Of a DNA stretch of 64,000 nucleotides, positions 11,163 to 24,192 are shown in pieces. The stretch lies in assembly GCF_048771995.1 (NCBI RefSeq), contig NC_133063.1, positions 59,059,310 through 59,123,309 of the forward strand. Reading direction: 5' to 3'. Position numbers and translations under genes: made by a program. Positions within the stretch are counted from its first letter, which is position 1; each line of letters opens with the position of its first letter. The notes under the pieces are model-generated. The model worked only from the letters and a program-made list of their open reading frames with translations. It was not told the origin of the DNA and did not search any database. The DNA is from Taeniopygia guttata (lineage: Eukaryota > Chordata > Aves > Passeriformes > Estrildidae).

Positions 11163-14100
11163 AATAATGTGGTAAATGAAATTGTATTGTATAATTCTTG
11201 GCTACTTCTACTTAATGAACCAAGAAGATTCTTTCAGTGTCATGCAACCTAGCTTACATCTCAAAAAAAAAAAAAAAAAAAGAAAAAAAGTCAGCGGGCT
11301 CCATATTCTATTTAGCAATTTCTTAAGTGTAAGTAGTATTTGTCTTATTTCTAATTTATGTGCATATGACATAATCCCTTTTTCTTTCTTTCTTTCCCTT
11401 GATTGAATTTCCCTTACTGATCCTGTGAGGCTGAGATTACTCCATAGTAGAACTTTCCTCCTCCACCATTGTGCTAAATAAATTGAAGAGAATGGCTGTG
11501 ATACTCTCTGATTATCAGTGAAGGAAAGGAGTTCTATAGGCAAATCTAGTTTGAAACCCATGTTGTCTAAGAGCAGAATAAATTCTTATGTAAATAATGT
11601 GTTGTATTCATTATACATATTCTTTCAAAAAGCTATGGGGAATTTCCCACTTAAAATCACAATGAAATTTACCAGATATTGAGAGCTGCACTATGCTAGC
11701 ATTTCTGAAAGATGCCATTTTCCAGGGTCCTGGCAGTGCGAACTGGTGCAGATTCTGTATGTTTTATTATAAATTAGTCTTCAGCTGCAAAAAAAACCCC
11801 AAAAAAACCTTGTGTTCAAGTACTTATCCTGCAGCTTGTTATATTAGCTAATATTAAAAATAGGTTGAAGTAGGAAATCACATAACAAGGCAACAAAATA
11901 TCCTGTAATATGGAAAAAACCCAACCCACTGTAACAAGCAGGTGTTCATATATTTTCAATGAAATATTTTTTAAAAAGATGGTTTGGATTGAGTTCTTTT
12001 TAATAAAGGAATCCATATTCCTCTCTTAGATCTGTTTTAAAAACACTCTATCACTGCAGATGTTATTTCTGTGCACAGCATTTCTTGTTTTTACTGTGAC
12101 CTTTACTTTTCACAAAGATGGATATAAAGTAGTAGCTGCTTCTGTTCACTATTTCCATGACCCTCCTGATGGTGGGGTGTAGTCCTGTTCTTGGGGTCTA
12201 GTCTCTGTGCTGCTGCCATATTAGTAATTTCCGATGTTGACGCCAAAGCAGCAGTTGTAGAAGTTTTGTAGGTCTATGCTACTTCTTCAAATCCACTGAC
12301 TCCAGTTTTATATTTCCTTTCCAAGCAGTTAGGTTTTGCATTCCTACCAAGACTTGCTACAGCCACGTTTCCATGACTAGGCAAGGATAACAAGATACTT
12401 GCATTCTCCAAATCTGATACACATGCTTTAAAATAAGTTACTTACCTGGCAGTTGGCTATCTGACACTCTTCTAAGAAAAGAAATAGATCCTGTTTCAGG
12501 ATATTCCTGTTCAAAAAGCTGTTTTCTGTCTGAATCAGTGTAGAGTGTAAATAACTGCATAAAGTGCTCATGAACTGTGTGTGTGCATCAGAACTTCTGT
12601 GAGTAGTGTTTTGTTCGGAGCAGTGTGCAATGTCCAAATCTTCATAATCCCAGGAGTAAGGAGTATAAACTCTACTAAACAAAGCAAATGTTGAGTATGT
12701 AATGTGAGCTATCTCCAGAACAGAAGCACAAAAGTCTTTATCTCTTTAAGTAAAATAAATCTTTCCTTTATGAACAATATCACATTGCATCTTGCTTTAG
12801 GCAGTGTACCATAGTGTCACAACTACATTTTTTACCCTGGTCATTTGCCAGTATCCTTTATCCATATGTAGTCAGTGGCAGAAGATGTTGAAGTGATCTA
12901 CAAGGCTTTTGAAGCCTTGCATTTTGCAGTAAAGAAACATGAAAGTATAGTCTTGAGGGGATTAGGGAAACAACATTCAGGTGGAGAGGAAGCTGCTGCA
13001 CAGAGGCACCAGGTGAACAAAGGAGTTTAAGCTTATGCATAACTAGGACAAGAAGAACTGCTATTGCTGAAACAAATTGCGTGGGGAGGGTTTAGTACAT
13101 TTTCTACTAAATCTGTCTTCTGCAGTATTAATATCATGGAATGTCTGCACCAAGAACAGGAGGTGACTAAGAGATTCCAAGACTGATAAGTGAGTGAACA
13201 GTAATATATTTTATCCTGTTTACTGAATAAAATACAGAGACAGACTTGAAAATATTGCAATCCCCAGAGAGTTCATAATATCTGGAAATAAAGATTATAG
13301 TAGTACCACAATCTTAGAAAAAAAAATCTTAGGAAGAACTAAGGACTCTGTTTTCCATAGCTGCATTTTGCAACTAGCCCAAAGAGGCTCACAGAGAGAA
13401 GAACGTGAATTTCAGAAAGCAAAGAAAGAAAAATAAGTTTTCATAAATATATTTGGTAGAAGACGTTAATATTCTTAAAACAGAGGGCCATGGACAGAAG
13501 AGCAAGTTGCTACATCCTCACTTTAGCATTGAAAATGATGAAGTCTTTGGGATTGCATTTCTCACAGAACTAGAGATCTTTTGAGTGCTGATATTGTCAA
13601 GTGCTAAGACAAGGGGGAAAATTTATTAAATTGGTGCCCAGCTGTCAGGCACTGAGCAGGGCAGAAGCAGCTCATGAATTTGGATGCCTAGGTTTGCCCC
13701 AGTATGTTAAAACTGGGCATTTAACAATATTGTATAGAATTCTGTAGTCTTAAGCAGAGGCATAAACGTGTAAAATTGCAGAGCTCTTTAAGGGAATACA
13801 ATCTCAGTGTTTGCAATCTATCAATGATGGGATGTAGGATTTAACCACTGCATACCTGCACAAGACCAGGGCAGTTGCATATGGCTGATGCAAGTTCTGT
13901 CATTGCTTCTGTGTCTGCATTACAACACAGACATAACCCAAATAGCTTTAAATTAATGGATTTGGGAAATGCTAGCAATATTGCTAATCATACAAGCACT
14001 CTGATTTCACGGGTAGGTTTTAAATCCTTCACTGAGCTCTCTGCTATGAGAACCTGAACAACCTGGTATAAAACTGAGTCAGATATAACTAGCAATGTGG

Positions 14101-14984
14101 TAGTAACTGTAGCATTATTCAAAATTGTGTTGCTTAGAGAATCTCTTTAAACAGATGCACCTGAGAAATTGTTCCTCCTCTCAGGCTGTGTTTGTACATT
14201 GAGGAGGCATGGATACACTTATCTGCTCTAAGAGCCACACTTCATTTGTCTTGAATTGATGTGCAGTTCATATCACTCTATGAGCTATGCCATTTTATGG
14301 TTAATGATGACATTTGTCTAGCTTTGCCCTTGTTAGAAAGAACAATTTAGCAGTCTGACCACATCTCCCAACACATAACCAGCCGGAGCATGATTACTGG
14401 CAATGGCAGGTCAGCTGGGGGAAAACAGAGGAAATTATTCTAAAAATCTTCACAGAGCTGCAGCAATGGTCACTGATATGAGACCTCCCCTTCCCTAGCT
14501 GCAGCTACTCCTTGGGAACATGCAATGCCCTAGAGCAGCCAAGTGTTCCTCTCCATTTTTTTTGGCTGTGATATCAGCTACATGGATTATTCTGATGTTA
14601 AAAGTGTGCTGCACCTCCATGTGTTCCCTTCCTACCTTTCAGCTCTGCTCTTCTCTGCTCCTTTTCAAACTTACTCCTTCCCTTTGGTCATCCCTAACAC
14701 AGGTATCCCCTAGCAAAGGCTGTATTTTGAAATTTAATTTTCTTTTTCTTGTTGGGTGGTGGCTGATTTTGGAAGATTCTAATGTGCTTGTGTTTTACAC
14801 AACCATTTCATACAACTCAGTGATGAGATCCAGTCTGGACTAGGGCTAGATATAGCAACGGCTGTCAAGGCAACAGAATTAAGATTATGAAACACTAAAG
14901 ATATATGTAAGTGTGATCAGAATCTGCTTTAAAAGTCAGGATATTAAAAATGCCACTGTGAAATGAATTTCAGGACAGAGCAAC
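11163..14984. other. Unassigned non-coding DNA with one A-rich tract
   Basis: Apart from the poly-A tract at 11263-11289 I recognise nothing here. Scattered frames of 60-117 codons occur on both strands (for example 11208-11561 minus and 14520-14843 plus) and have no identifiable domain. The stretch 14520-14720 is pyrimidine-rich. Confidence 0.55.
11263..11289 (+). repeat. Poly-A tract, interrupted
   Basis: Nineteen A, one G, seven A. It lies about 100 bases beyond the 5' side of the minus-strand CR1, so it is not that element's tail. No source transcript recognised. Confidence 0.85.
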
Positions 14985-15082
14985 ATGAGCCAGTGGGTGA
15001 CATTCCTGACTACGGTGGTGGCCTTGGAATTAGATGATCTTCAATTTTCCTTCCAACCCGAGCCATTCCATGATTTTATGAA
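14985..15082 (+). mobile_element. CR1 3'-terminal relic, plus strand
   Basis: The text runs TGGCCTTGGAATTAGATGATCTTC, then CCTTCCAACCCGAGCCATTCC and ATGATTTTATGA. This is the order of the CR1 3' untranslated end, with a decayed 8-base tail unit. Only about 100 bases remain. Confidence 0.65.
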
Positions 15083-18000
15083 GAATATGGCGCAAAAGTG
15101 AACAGAGAAATTAACAGCCTAGAGCAGCTTATAGTTGCTGTAGGCTACTTCAGATATGCAACCACATGGACAAGCACCAGTCAGGTTCACTACTCAACCC
15201 TTGGTTCTACCCAGCTTGGTCAAATGAGGAAGCATTGCTCCCACAAGCTGGCTGGGTGAAGGGGACGCTGCTGGCACTGCTGCCCATGCTGGGCTGCCAG
15301 CAGAGAGCAGAAGATGTTAGGGCAGTGCCTGCGCACCTGGACAGGTTGTAAATTGCCACTGACCTGCAAAAGTGACCTGTTCAAAAAGTCACAGTGTGAA
15401 CCAGGGAAATAGGTAGCACTGCTATTCAGTGTTTTCCCAAGAGGCACAGGAATTGAAGGAAATAGCAGGCAGCCCTGTGTATATTGTTTTGCTATGTAAG
15501 AGGAGGATAGAATTAAAAGCCTCTTTTATTCTCAATTTCTTTCATATAACACTTATAAATCAGTATAAAGATAGCTGAAAAATTAGTCATAACCTGTAGC
15601 AATTGTTACAGAGGTGAGTATGCAATCATACCTTGAAAGAGATATGATTTCCTGACATGTCTCCATAGCCTGATTTTAGTCATTTTTTCCTTGAAATCTC
15701 AACTTCAGGGAAGGCTGAGTACACTCTCAAAGCTGTAGGTTGGCATATCTTTTCTATTAGTCCTTTTAATTAATCTTTCTCTACCTGAAGACAAAGTGCA
15801 CAGTACATATCTCTGTGCAGAGATATAAAAATCTGATTAAATTTTATTTTTAACTCATCTGGTGCCAGCATTTTGTAGTTGTCTGGAGCCTGCTGAAGTG
15901 AGAAAGAATAGGAAGGAGGTGGTTGACAAAAACAGGCAACAGGCAGTGCCTATGGGATTTTATAGTACACAGAAATACAGTGAAGAAATTCCTGTACCAG
16001 CTCTGTTGTATGAAGGGAGGTCAGTGACATAGAGGTTAAGAGAAACTCTTAGCTCTGCCATATTTAGATAAGTCCAACCCAACCTATTCCTTGTTTTATA
16101 ATGGAATGAGTGACGCTGTCCACTACAGCAGAGCTGGGGTGGATGTTTTCAAAGGATTTAGACCAGGATCCAAATCTCTGCAATGTAAATTTGCTGGGTC
16201 ATCCAATGACTCCCCTCCTGGTGAAATCCCAATAAACATTGGAACTGGAAAATGGGAACTGTGGGGAAAAAGGGTTGAGTGAGATTTATTTTCTCATGGG
16301 TATGAAGAACACAATAAAGGCCTGGTCCTATGTCAGGGAATATGGAGAGCCAGAAGAGTCATTACTGAAAAGGGCCCCATAATTAGATGCATGACATCCA
16401 GTCAGGAGAACTCCAAAATGTAGCATCAATCCAATTAAAGGAACCCGAATGCTATCAAAGGACACTTTTCAAGTAAATTAACTGCTACTGTAGCTTGCAC
16501 CATCCCATGCACACTGAATTTGGTGATCCCACTGGCCCTTAAACAGAATTGTTTTCCAAAGTATCAAAGTGTCTCCCTAAAATTGTTGATCCTAAGGGTT
16601 TTGTTGCAAGACTCCTCTGTTATTTGAAGAACAGTGATTCTCCAGTCCCACATCTAGTGGGACATTATTTTGGATATTAATTTCCAAGTATAAGCCATCA
16701 AACAAGATTTCCAAGATATTTCATCAGCTCACGTCCACATATCTCTCATGCTAGGATGCCTGCATAGCTTTATCCTAGGGCCACAGCTTGCCTCAGGTAA
16801 TCCAGATCTGTTTAATAGGACTGTTTTTATTCCCTGTACTAACAGAAAACTTGTCTCTATGTCTGACATGAGATATAATTATTTTTGAGTGAAAATGTGA
16901 AAATGTACCTGCAAAATGCTAGGCAGAGTAAGACTCTAACTCATGCAGGTTTAATGAAAAAATACCCTGTAGGGTGCCAGGCTGCTGCTTTCCTTCAGTT
17001 CGTGGGGTCTCTGCTCTCATGATTTGAGAAAAAGCAAGGAAACATACACTGTGTATGAACATGGATTAGTCTGATTTTTTTTTAATATATATTATGCATA
17101 AGAGCTGCTGACATGTGCAAAAACATTTTACTAGGTGGGATCAGGAAGTAATTTGTACCTGCCCTCCAGCATGGTCCAGCAAATTCTTCCAATAGCAAAA
17201 CCAGTAAGTTAATCACAGTATTTTCTAACTCAATCTCATTGTTCATATGCTGCTTTTCTGGTAAAGTGTTGCCATTGAAATTGAGAGTTTACATGTTGCT
17301 CATTTGAGGCAGGTGTTTCTAACTGTCAAGAATACTCTAATTATTATTTTTCTAATTAGATTAGGTTTTTTAAAAAGGTTAACCATGACATTTTAATAGC
17401 TTCAGCTCATATTGATATTCTGAGGACACACTTCAGCTCAGCCACTTGTGACTGAAAAGGATGTTTTTCCAATTAAGAAATCACTTTTTAAGGGCTTCTC
17501 CTAAATGACATCTATTTTACAGGAGGATGTGGACTAGAATATAATTTGTTTCCCTGGCTGAAAAATCTCATAGTTAAGCAGGTAGCCCTTTCAAAGTGTT
17601 TGGTTACAAAATTTTAATCTTCATAATACAACTTGTTTACAGTTTCCAATAAGCATAAAGAATAAACGAAATTATTATGAACAGTTAGTTGTCAATCATG
17701 CACCTTTCTTTCTAATGCGTAAGAGAAAATCCTAAAGAAATCCAGAGAAAATTTATAGACATACCAGAGTCATTAAGCAGTGTATCTGAGACTTCAAATA
17801 CTCCACAAAGTAAGTGCAGGTTGCTGGAATACAGATATAGTTCCTTTCATTTTGACTTTACAAATTGTACATGGGGTCCCTTACAGAGATTTGCACTTTA
17901 TTCTTTTCTGTATTTCCCAAGCAAAGAACAATAGACAGGAAGTATCCCAGGTGGCCTACAGATAAACACAAGTCAAAACTGTATGGATAGAGCCAGGTGA

Positions 18001-18489
18001 AGGGGTTAAAGCTGGAGGAAGGAATCTGTATGGCAGTGACTCGGTATTTCTGCATCATCTTTGGTGAATTCCTATCAAGTACAAGGAAATAAAAAGGAAC
18101 GGACAAAACATTTAACAACTGGGAAGACAAAATGACCCTTTAGTGACAGAAGTTAGCTTCTTAACACGGAATGAAAAAAATAAGATTGTGATTGTCTAAG
18201 AGGGCCCTTGAACATGAGGACAAGTAATTTATCCTTATTGAAACATAGAAGAAGTATTGGAGAAATGCAGAACAGAGAATGATGTCCACAAGTACTAGAC
18301 CGAAGACAAAAAAGATCTTGTGGCTTTATTTCATACCTTGCTTATTAATTGGTAGCAATTATTGGGCCAAAAATATACTATTGATTTCATAGAAGTTTTG
18401 AATGGTTAAAATCAGAAAAAGCATTTTGTTTGCACTTAATGTTTGAAAGTATGTTTTGCTATTTTAATTTGGAAGTACACCTTGAAGCG
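15083..18489. other. Unassigned non-coding DNA
   Basis: I see no gene. A GC-richer patch at 15160-15350 holds a nested stem-loop (15268-15303). Elsewhere there are only short frames of up to 90 codons, without motifs. Confidence 0.55.
15268..15303 (+). other. Short nested stem-loop
   Basis: Outer arms CTGCTGGCA and TGCCAGCAG pair perfectly, and an inner GCCCA/TGGGC pair sits inside them around a 3-base loop. Five unpaired bases separate the arms on the left and none on the right. Pairing does not continue outward, so it is shorter than a typical microRNA precursor. Seen in sequence only; no function claimed. Confidence 0.6.
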
Positions 18490-18630
18490 ACCATTGCTGA
18501 GAGTTGGTGGGATGAATCCTACAAGAGGAGTGTGGCTATCCATGGCTGCAGGCTGGTCAGAAGGCACAGACAAGGCAGGAGGGACAGAGGGGTTGCCCTC
18601 TCCATCAAGAAATGGTTGCCACCTGCCAGT
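18490..18630 (+). mobile_element. Isolated CR1 endonuclease-domain relic, plus strand
   Basis: In the frame that opens at 18430, the 40-odd residues from 18490 read AESWWDES, then RRHRQGRRDRGVALSIK. These correspond to two neighbouring blocks of the CR1 ORF2 endonuclease: the TE(S/T)WWD block with the conserved Glu, and the RxDRxGRRGGGVALYIK block. The frame is still open through both. There is no CR1 3' end, RT or tail anywhere near, which is unusual because CR1 copies are normally truncated from the 5' side. It is probably the surviving piece of a longer copy. Remembered family features; not verified by search. Confidence 0.72.
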
Positions 18631-20391
18631 TAGGAAATCCTCATGAACACTGTCTTCAACAGAAAAAAACCAATTACTCAAATCACAGGAAGTATCCTAA
18701 CTGAATAACTTTTAACTTTTAATAACTTATGTAAATTTGTCCATTTGCATAAGCTTACGGATAATAGCTATTGTATTTACATGAGTTTGTCTTAAGTTTT
18801 AAAAGGTTTTAAATAACAAGTTTTCCATATTGACATATTCAGTGACACTGCTGTACTAGGGAAGGAAGAAATATTTTGAGAGACATTAACTAGGACTGGG
18901 AAAACCAACCCAAAATTTTATTTTTTTAATATATCTCTGTGTGATTTGATTTTGTACCACTACTCAATCTGTGATTCAGTAGAAAGGAAAGAGAATGAAT
19001 GAACTCCTTGACAGGACAAAGGAGAAAGAAATGCTGTCCAAAACTCTCCATTAACCTAAAAAGTATAAAATGGTGAGAATCATGAGTTAGTTGTTAGCTG
19101 ACTTTGGAATCAGCACTGCCTGGAACTGATTATTTCTGGCGCTGTCAAAAGGTCTAGCTGCAGAGAACTGAATTACTATAGATGGTTTCAAGGGATAAGG
19201 AAAGATAAATGAGCCAAACAAAAAAGCCTGCAGGAAATTAAATGAAAATACAGACTTTGTACTCTAACACAATATCACTGCTAAAACTGAGTGCAAAGGA
19301 AAGAATGAATTCATTAGAACAAGCACATGGGCATTAAATGTTATTGCATCCAAATAATTTCTGACATAATTTTCCTCTACAGAGTAAGAGAAGGTGGTGA
19401 CACCATATATACAAACTTCCATCCTGTTACAATTTTGAAGCATATTTAATCTTGTTTTCGCTAATCAGACAAGATTCAAGCACATCAGAATGTAAAGACA
19501 GTCAGGAAATGATCTCTGAATTATGTGGTTCTTTATTACTTTTTGAAATAAAGTATGTCCATTTGCTTTTCCTAGCTTGTGCTATGTAGCAGGAAATCTC
19601 TGTGCACATATTTCTGTGAAGGATCAAAACAATTTTGTTGAATATAAAAATACTGGCAATAAATTACATAAATTGATAATCCAAGACAATATATGCATAA
19701 AAAGAATAGTAGGAATAAAAGAACTACATGCTCATAATAAGCAGCTAAAATGAAGAGGAATACATGAGGCAGGGCATATAAAGCATATTATCTAACCATC
19801 TGGTATAAAATCCTTAGTAAAAGAGCTGGAGGTCAAAGTACCTGATGTAGCTAAGCCTTCTGCAAACTGGCAGTATGATGAAGGGTGAGAAGAGAGATTG
19901 TTGGCACCCATGTCCCTCTTAATTTCAAAAAGGTTTTACTCATTGATTTTCATAATAGACATTTTTAGTACATTACAAATTTCTTTAGAACTCACTGTTT
20001 AGTCTAGTAGGGAGTTAGGCACCCCAATCTAAAGATAATGTTTATTAACTTGCTCATTAATGGGGAAGTTCTTATTGGCCATGAAAATATATATAAACCT
20101 ATCTATGAACTTTGCACCCTTCTTACTCATTTTATTGCATTCAGTGTGCCCCTGTGACTGAAGGGATAAGTGAGGATTTAACAGGTAATAGGAATAATCT
20201 ATGGAGCTGACCCTGTTTCCTTTGCCCAGCTGACTTTTGCACACAGCCGTCTCCACTGTACAGAGAATAAAAAATAAAGGAAGTTACATGAGATAGGAGG
20301 GATGGATAAATATCTCCTCTTTTATAAGTTTAAATAATGTGTAACAACCAGATCTATAACACTGGGCACTGGTTTCTGGTTTTTGTGTTTC
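18631..20391. other. Unassigned non-coding DNA
   Basis: AT-rich, no gene or repeat recognised. I looked for the rest of the CR1 copy represented at 18490-18630 and did not find it here. Confidence 0.55.
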
Positions 20392-20417
20392 TTTTTTTTT
20401 TTTTTTTTTTTTTTTTT
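20392..20417 (-). repeat. Poly-T tract (26 T)
   Basis: A run of 26 T followed by CCTTTCTCTCTCC. It ends about 50 bases before the CR1 3' relic that follows. No minus-strand retroposon body recognised. Confidence 0.9.
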
Positions 20418-20464
20418 CCTTTCTCTCTCCTGGTTGTTGGATTAAAGCATTGTGAATTTAGGAT

Positions 20465-20532
20465 CCAATCCAGAACTCTGGACAAGATGACCCAGAGGTC
20501 CCCTTCAACTCCAGCAGTTCAGGGAGTCTGGC
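20465..20532 (+). mobile_element. Probable CR1 3'-end relic, plus strand
   Basis: The block CTCTGGACAAGATGACC, CAGAGGTCCCCTTCAACTCC, AGCAGTTC has the order and spacing of the CR1 end (GGACTTGATGACC, AGAGGTCCCTTCCAACC, CATTCTGTG). The match is short, so confidence is moderate. Confidence 0.55.
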
Positions 20533-22183
20533 TTTCCTTAGTAGTGAGGAATGTAATCTTTGTGTTGTAGCCTCAGAAAGTGAGATAACAGAAAGAGAAA
20601 ATGGCATTATTTGGTGTCATGTCTGGTGTGCCAACTCTGATTTACCTCAGGTGATGCTGGTACAGAGGTGTCCCAGGCCTGGGAGCTGTGTAGCCCTCAT
20701 CTGCACCTCTTGCCATCTGGAGACAGCTGAACTAATCTCACATAATAAATATATAATGAGAAATATATCCTGTGTCAGAAAATATTTTGGAATATGGAAC
20801 ATGTGGAGGAAGAAAAGGAAAATACAAATTAAGGGAATATATAAGCAATTTCCCCCCAGAGTTTCTGCACCCTTAAGACTAGTTCTTCAAATTCTTTCAA
20901 AAACTATGCCTTTACACTGTTGCGATTTAAAAACCAAAAAGGGCACAATTTTTTTTCTTATTATAAATATGACAAAAAGTAAAATAAATTGTCTAAGTAT
21001 GCTACAGGCACTCTATATCTTCTACCAGGCATAAAGCGGTCTCCTGCATTTAACACTTTTAGCATACATCTGTTTTTCTGTCAGTAATTGAGGAAATGAG
21101 TGATTAGGATCTGTTGGTGAAATTCTGATGATGATAAATAATGATCACTAATGATGATGGGTCTTTCCATGAGAAGATCTATTAATGCTAGATCATTCTA
21201 TTTCCAGCAAAGGAAATCCAGCTCCTTCTACCAAAAAGTCATCTGCTAATTTCCTCTACCAGGAGCCTAACAAGAGCCGTCTGATCCCCCTTCAGCATAT
21301 GTATGAGTGAGTTTTTCTGACCCTTGACATTGCTCAGTTGATTAACTGGAAAACAAAAGCAAGGGATGGACAACTAAATGTCTAATTAGCTTAACCTTAG
21401 CAATTTAGACCCAGTCTATTTGCAGCACATTTAGCTTACACCAGATGTTTTCAAGGATCTTTATTTGAACATGATGAGCAACCTACTACACCATTCACTT
21501 GTTTTGTGAAGTTTTCCCTCATGTTACCAGTATGTTTCAGCATTTTCATAGTTCCTATTGTGGCATTGAGAGTTACAGAAATCTCACAAATAAATACTTC
21601 CTTAGTTTTTTGGGTCTGATTTCCCTCCATTATTTTCCTTTTTCTCAGACCTTTTGTTAAAGTGAAGTAGATGAAGTAACTGGAGGTGTTTGGAACAGTT
21701 TTAAGTTTGCAATTTGTAAATAAACTTGTGTGTTCCTTTGCTTCAAATAAACAGCAATTAAAGACAGAAAAGCCTAAACATAATAGACATCTTTCAATGA
21801 ATCCATCTGAGATGAGATTTATCTAAATTTAGGAATTATAGCAGCTGAAAAAAAAAAATTACAGGGGATTATATTTTGTGAAAAGTGAAACATTTTGTCC
21901 AGAAGTAGAAGAAGCAGTATTTTAGCAAAACCTAGACTGCCTGTAGCACTGAGCAGTTATATTAGCCAGCCTTTAACTACCTAAAAAACTGACATTTCTG
22001 GGTAGAGAAGTCATCTTAAGACATTTCTTTGTTGATACTCCCTGATTCTCCATTGCTCTTAGGCGGCATGGAGAAGGGGCCACTGGCAGGGTGTGATCCA
22101 GTAATTTTTTGTCAGAGCTGGTGGCAGGCCATGCACATACCCACAGCTTGCTGCTGGAGTCAGAGCTGGATTAAACCCTAATT
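20533..22183. other. Unassigned non-coding DNA
   Basis: No gene. The 127-codon plus-strand frame at 20651-21034 has no recognisable domain and biased, low-complexity Lys/Ile-rich parts. A GAT-rich patch lies near 21120-21160. Confidence 0.55.
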
Positions 22184-22725
22184 GTAGAATCATTGGGTCA
22201 TTTAGGTTGGAAAAGACCTTGAAGATAATCAAGTCCAACCACTAACTCAGTGCTGCCAAGCCCACCACTAGGCCATATCCCCAGGTGCTAAGTCTGGACA
22301 TCTTTTAAAAACCTCCAGGGATCGGGGCTAGACAACTTCAGCAGCCTGTACCAACGCTTGACACCCTTTTCTGTGGATATTTTCCTAACATGTAATCTAA
22401 CCCTCCCCCTGCACAATTTGACCCATTTTGTCTCATCTTATTGCTTGTTATCTGGGAGAAGAGAACTGATCCCCATCTGGCTACGACCTCCTTTCAGGTA
22501 ATTGTGAAGACCAGTAAGGTTCACACCTGTCTTCTTTTCTCCAGGCTAAACATCTCCATCTCCCTCAGCTTCTCCCCATATGAGTCACGCTCTAGACCTT
22601 TCACCTGCTCCATTGCTCTTCTCTGGTCATCTCAGTATCTTTCTTGCAGTGAGGAGTCCAAAACCAAACTCAGGATTTGAGGCACAACCTCAGCAGTTCT
22701 GAGGCAGAAGTGCTTCCCTGAACTT
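22184..22725 (-). mobile_element. CR1 LINE 3' fragment, minus strand
   Basis: This is one of the clearest CR1 copies in the window. The plus strand starts TAGAATCATTGGGTCATTT, then AGGTTGGAAAAGACCTTGAA, then AAGTCCAACCACTAACTC. Continuing into the coding 3' part are CCTCCTTTCAGGTAATTGTG, TTCTCCAGGCTAAACA and a GAGGCACAACCTCAGCAG block. Order and spacing match the reversed CR1 consensus through the 3' untranslated end and the last part of ORF2. It is 5'-truncated near 22725. The frame is disrupted. Confidence 0.93.
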
Positions 22726-23284
22726 CAGGCTCTGTGGTTTTTTTCCTGTCAGGTAGACAAGTTCTTTCCCAGCACTAGCACAAACGGGACTCAAAAGTGG
22801 GTCACATCTGGCATCTTTGATCACTTCTACAGCCAGCACACAATCACAACCCTTTTTGTGGTGTGGGGCAAATCGTTTTACTTTGTTAGAGACTTGGCTC
22901 CCTGACACATTTCAATTGTTGCACCTTTCTCATTGCTAAGGACACCTTTGCAAAATGCTTCAAAGGCAGCTGATGTGTATTCTGAAATGGATGAGCCCTG
23001 GACAAACCTTCCTGATGGGGCTTCACTGGTATGAAAATAGAGTACCGGTGTCTGGACATGTCTGGGGCTGTGAGGGAGGCTCAATAATGGAGCTGAACAA
23101 AACACTTTGACTTTGGCCTTGGGATTTCCTTCAAAGGCAGTGTAGACTTACCCTGTCTTCCTGGAGACCTGTACAGAATTCTTGAGAACAAATATCCTCA
23201 AAGTCTATTTGATTGATGGTTGCTGCTTTAAAGTGTTGCAGAAAAGTATGTATCTTATTCCTACAATTTAACAAGGTCATAACT
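22726..23284. other. Unassigned spacer
   Basis: No gene or repeat recognised. Two minus-strand frames (22690-22908, 22878-23105) have no identifiable motif. Confidence 0.55.
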
Positions 23285-24192
23285 GTGCTGTAATCTCAGG
23301 GGATTGCCAAAAATGAAAGGAATGAGAACATGCTTATTAGATTTGCTAATGACACTAATCTGCAAGGGACTGTGAGTATGTTGGAAGACAGGATTGGAAT
23401 TTAAAGTGATCTTGACAAATTGAAGGTATGGTCTGAAATAAATAGGATGCTATTCACTGGGGATAGATATAAGGAACTGCATTTAGGCAGGAATAATCAG
23501 CTGCACAAATAAGAGGGGAACAACTATTTCAGTAGAAGATTTTTGTATGCTGTAAGCTTTATGGATCACAAACTGAGTACAAGTCAACAATACTTTCCCT
23601 GTCTGCCAAAGAAACCCAAACCCAGATATTCTGCAGTGAATAATGTAAACTTCAGACAGTGGGGATGTGCAAAATTATGCTTCTTTTTTCTTTGAGACTA
23701 GCTATGCCACAGCTGGACTGCTCTATCCCACTGGAATACTGCCTAAGTCCAGTAAAATGTTTGAAGTGAGACTACAGATGATTCAAAAGGATTCAAATGC
23801 TGGATGGTCTAAAATACATAACTTAAGAATAAATGGGCTTAGTCTTCATATATTTCAAAAATTGCTGTGTGGAAGTCTCAAAATTATCTGCAATGGATAA
23901 TTAAGTAATGTGTGGTATATGGTTTCATTTGACTTGACCTGCAGCTGCAACAGGAAATGTCTAAAGGTATTTTTGCAATAAAAAGATTTTAAACCACTGA
24001 GTTAGACACTGGAAACAGTTTGTTAAGATCTAAGGCAGGACACTGATGTTCAGTCTCTATCTGGGGATATCACTGGGGACAGGTTAGATAAATATCTGTC
24101 AGGGATGACACAGACACAGAAATAGCTGATATTTGTTCAGGTAGAGAGGTGTTTGGATGGTATCATGAGGCCTCTTCAACCTGCATCATGAG
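23285..24192 (+). mobile_element. Old, heavily mutated CR1 LINE copy, plus strand
   Basis: Blocks appear in CR1 ORF2 order. AGATTTGCTAATGACACTAA is the F(A)DDT reverse-transcriptase region. AAGTGATCTTGACAAATTGA, GGTCTGAAATAAATAGGATG and CATTTAGGCAGGAATAATCA follow, then GTGGATCACAAACTGAG-like text. Near the end are AATATCTGTCAGGGATGACA and ATGAGGCCTCTTCAACC, which correspond to the LINE 3' end. The middle is badly eroded and no usable frame remains. The divergence suggests one of the older CR1 lineages. Confidence 0.75.

Noticed and set aside
15268..15303. Nested stem-loop considered as a microRNA precursor
   Set aside because: Total length is 36 bases and pairing stops at the outer arms, which is too short for a precursor.
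20651..21034. 127-codon plus-strand frame
   Set aside because: No domain recognised; the second half is biased low-complexity sequence.
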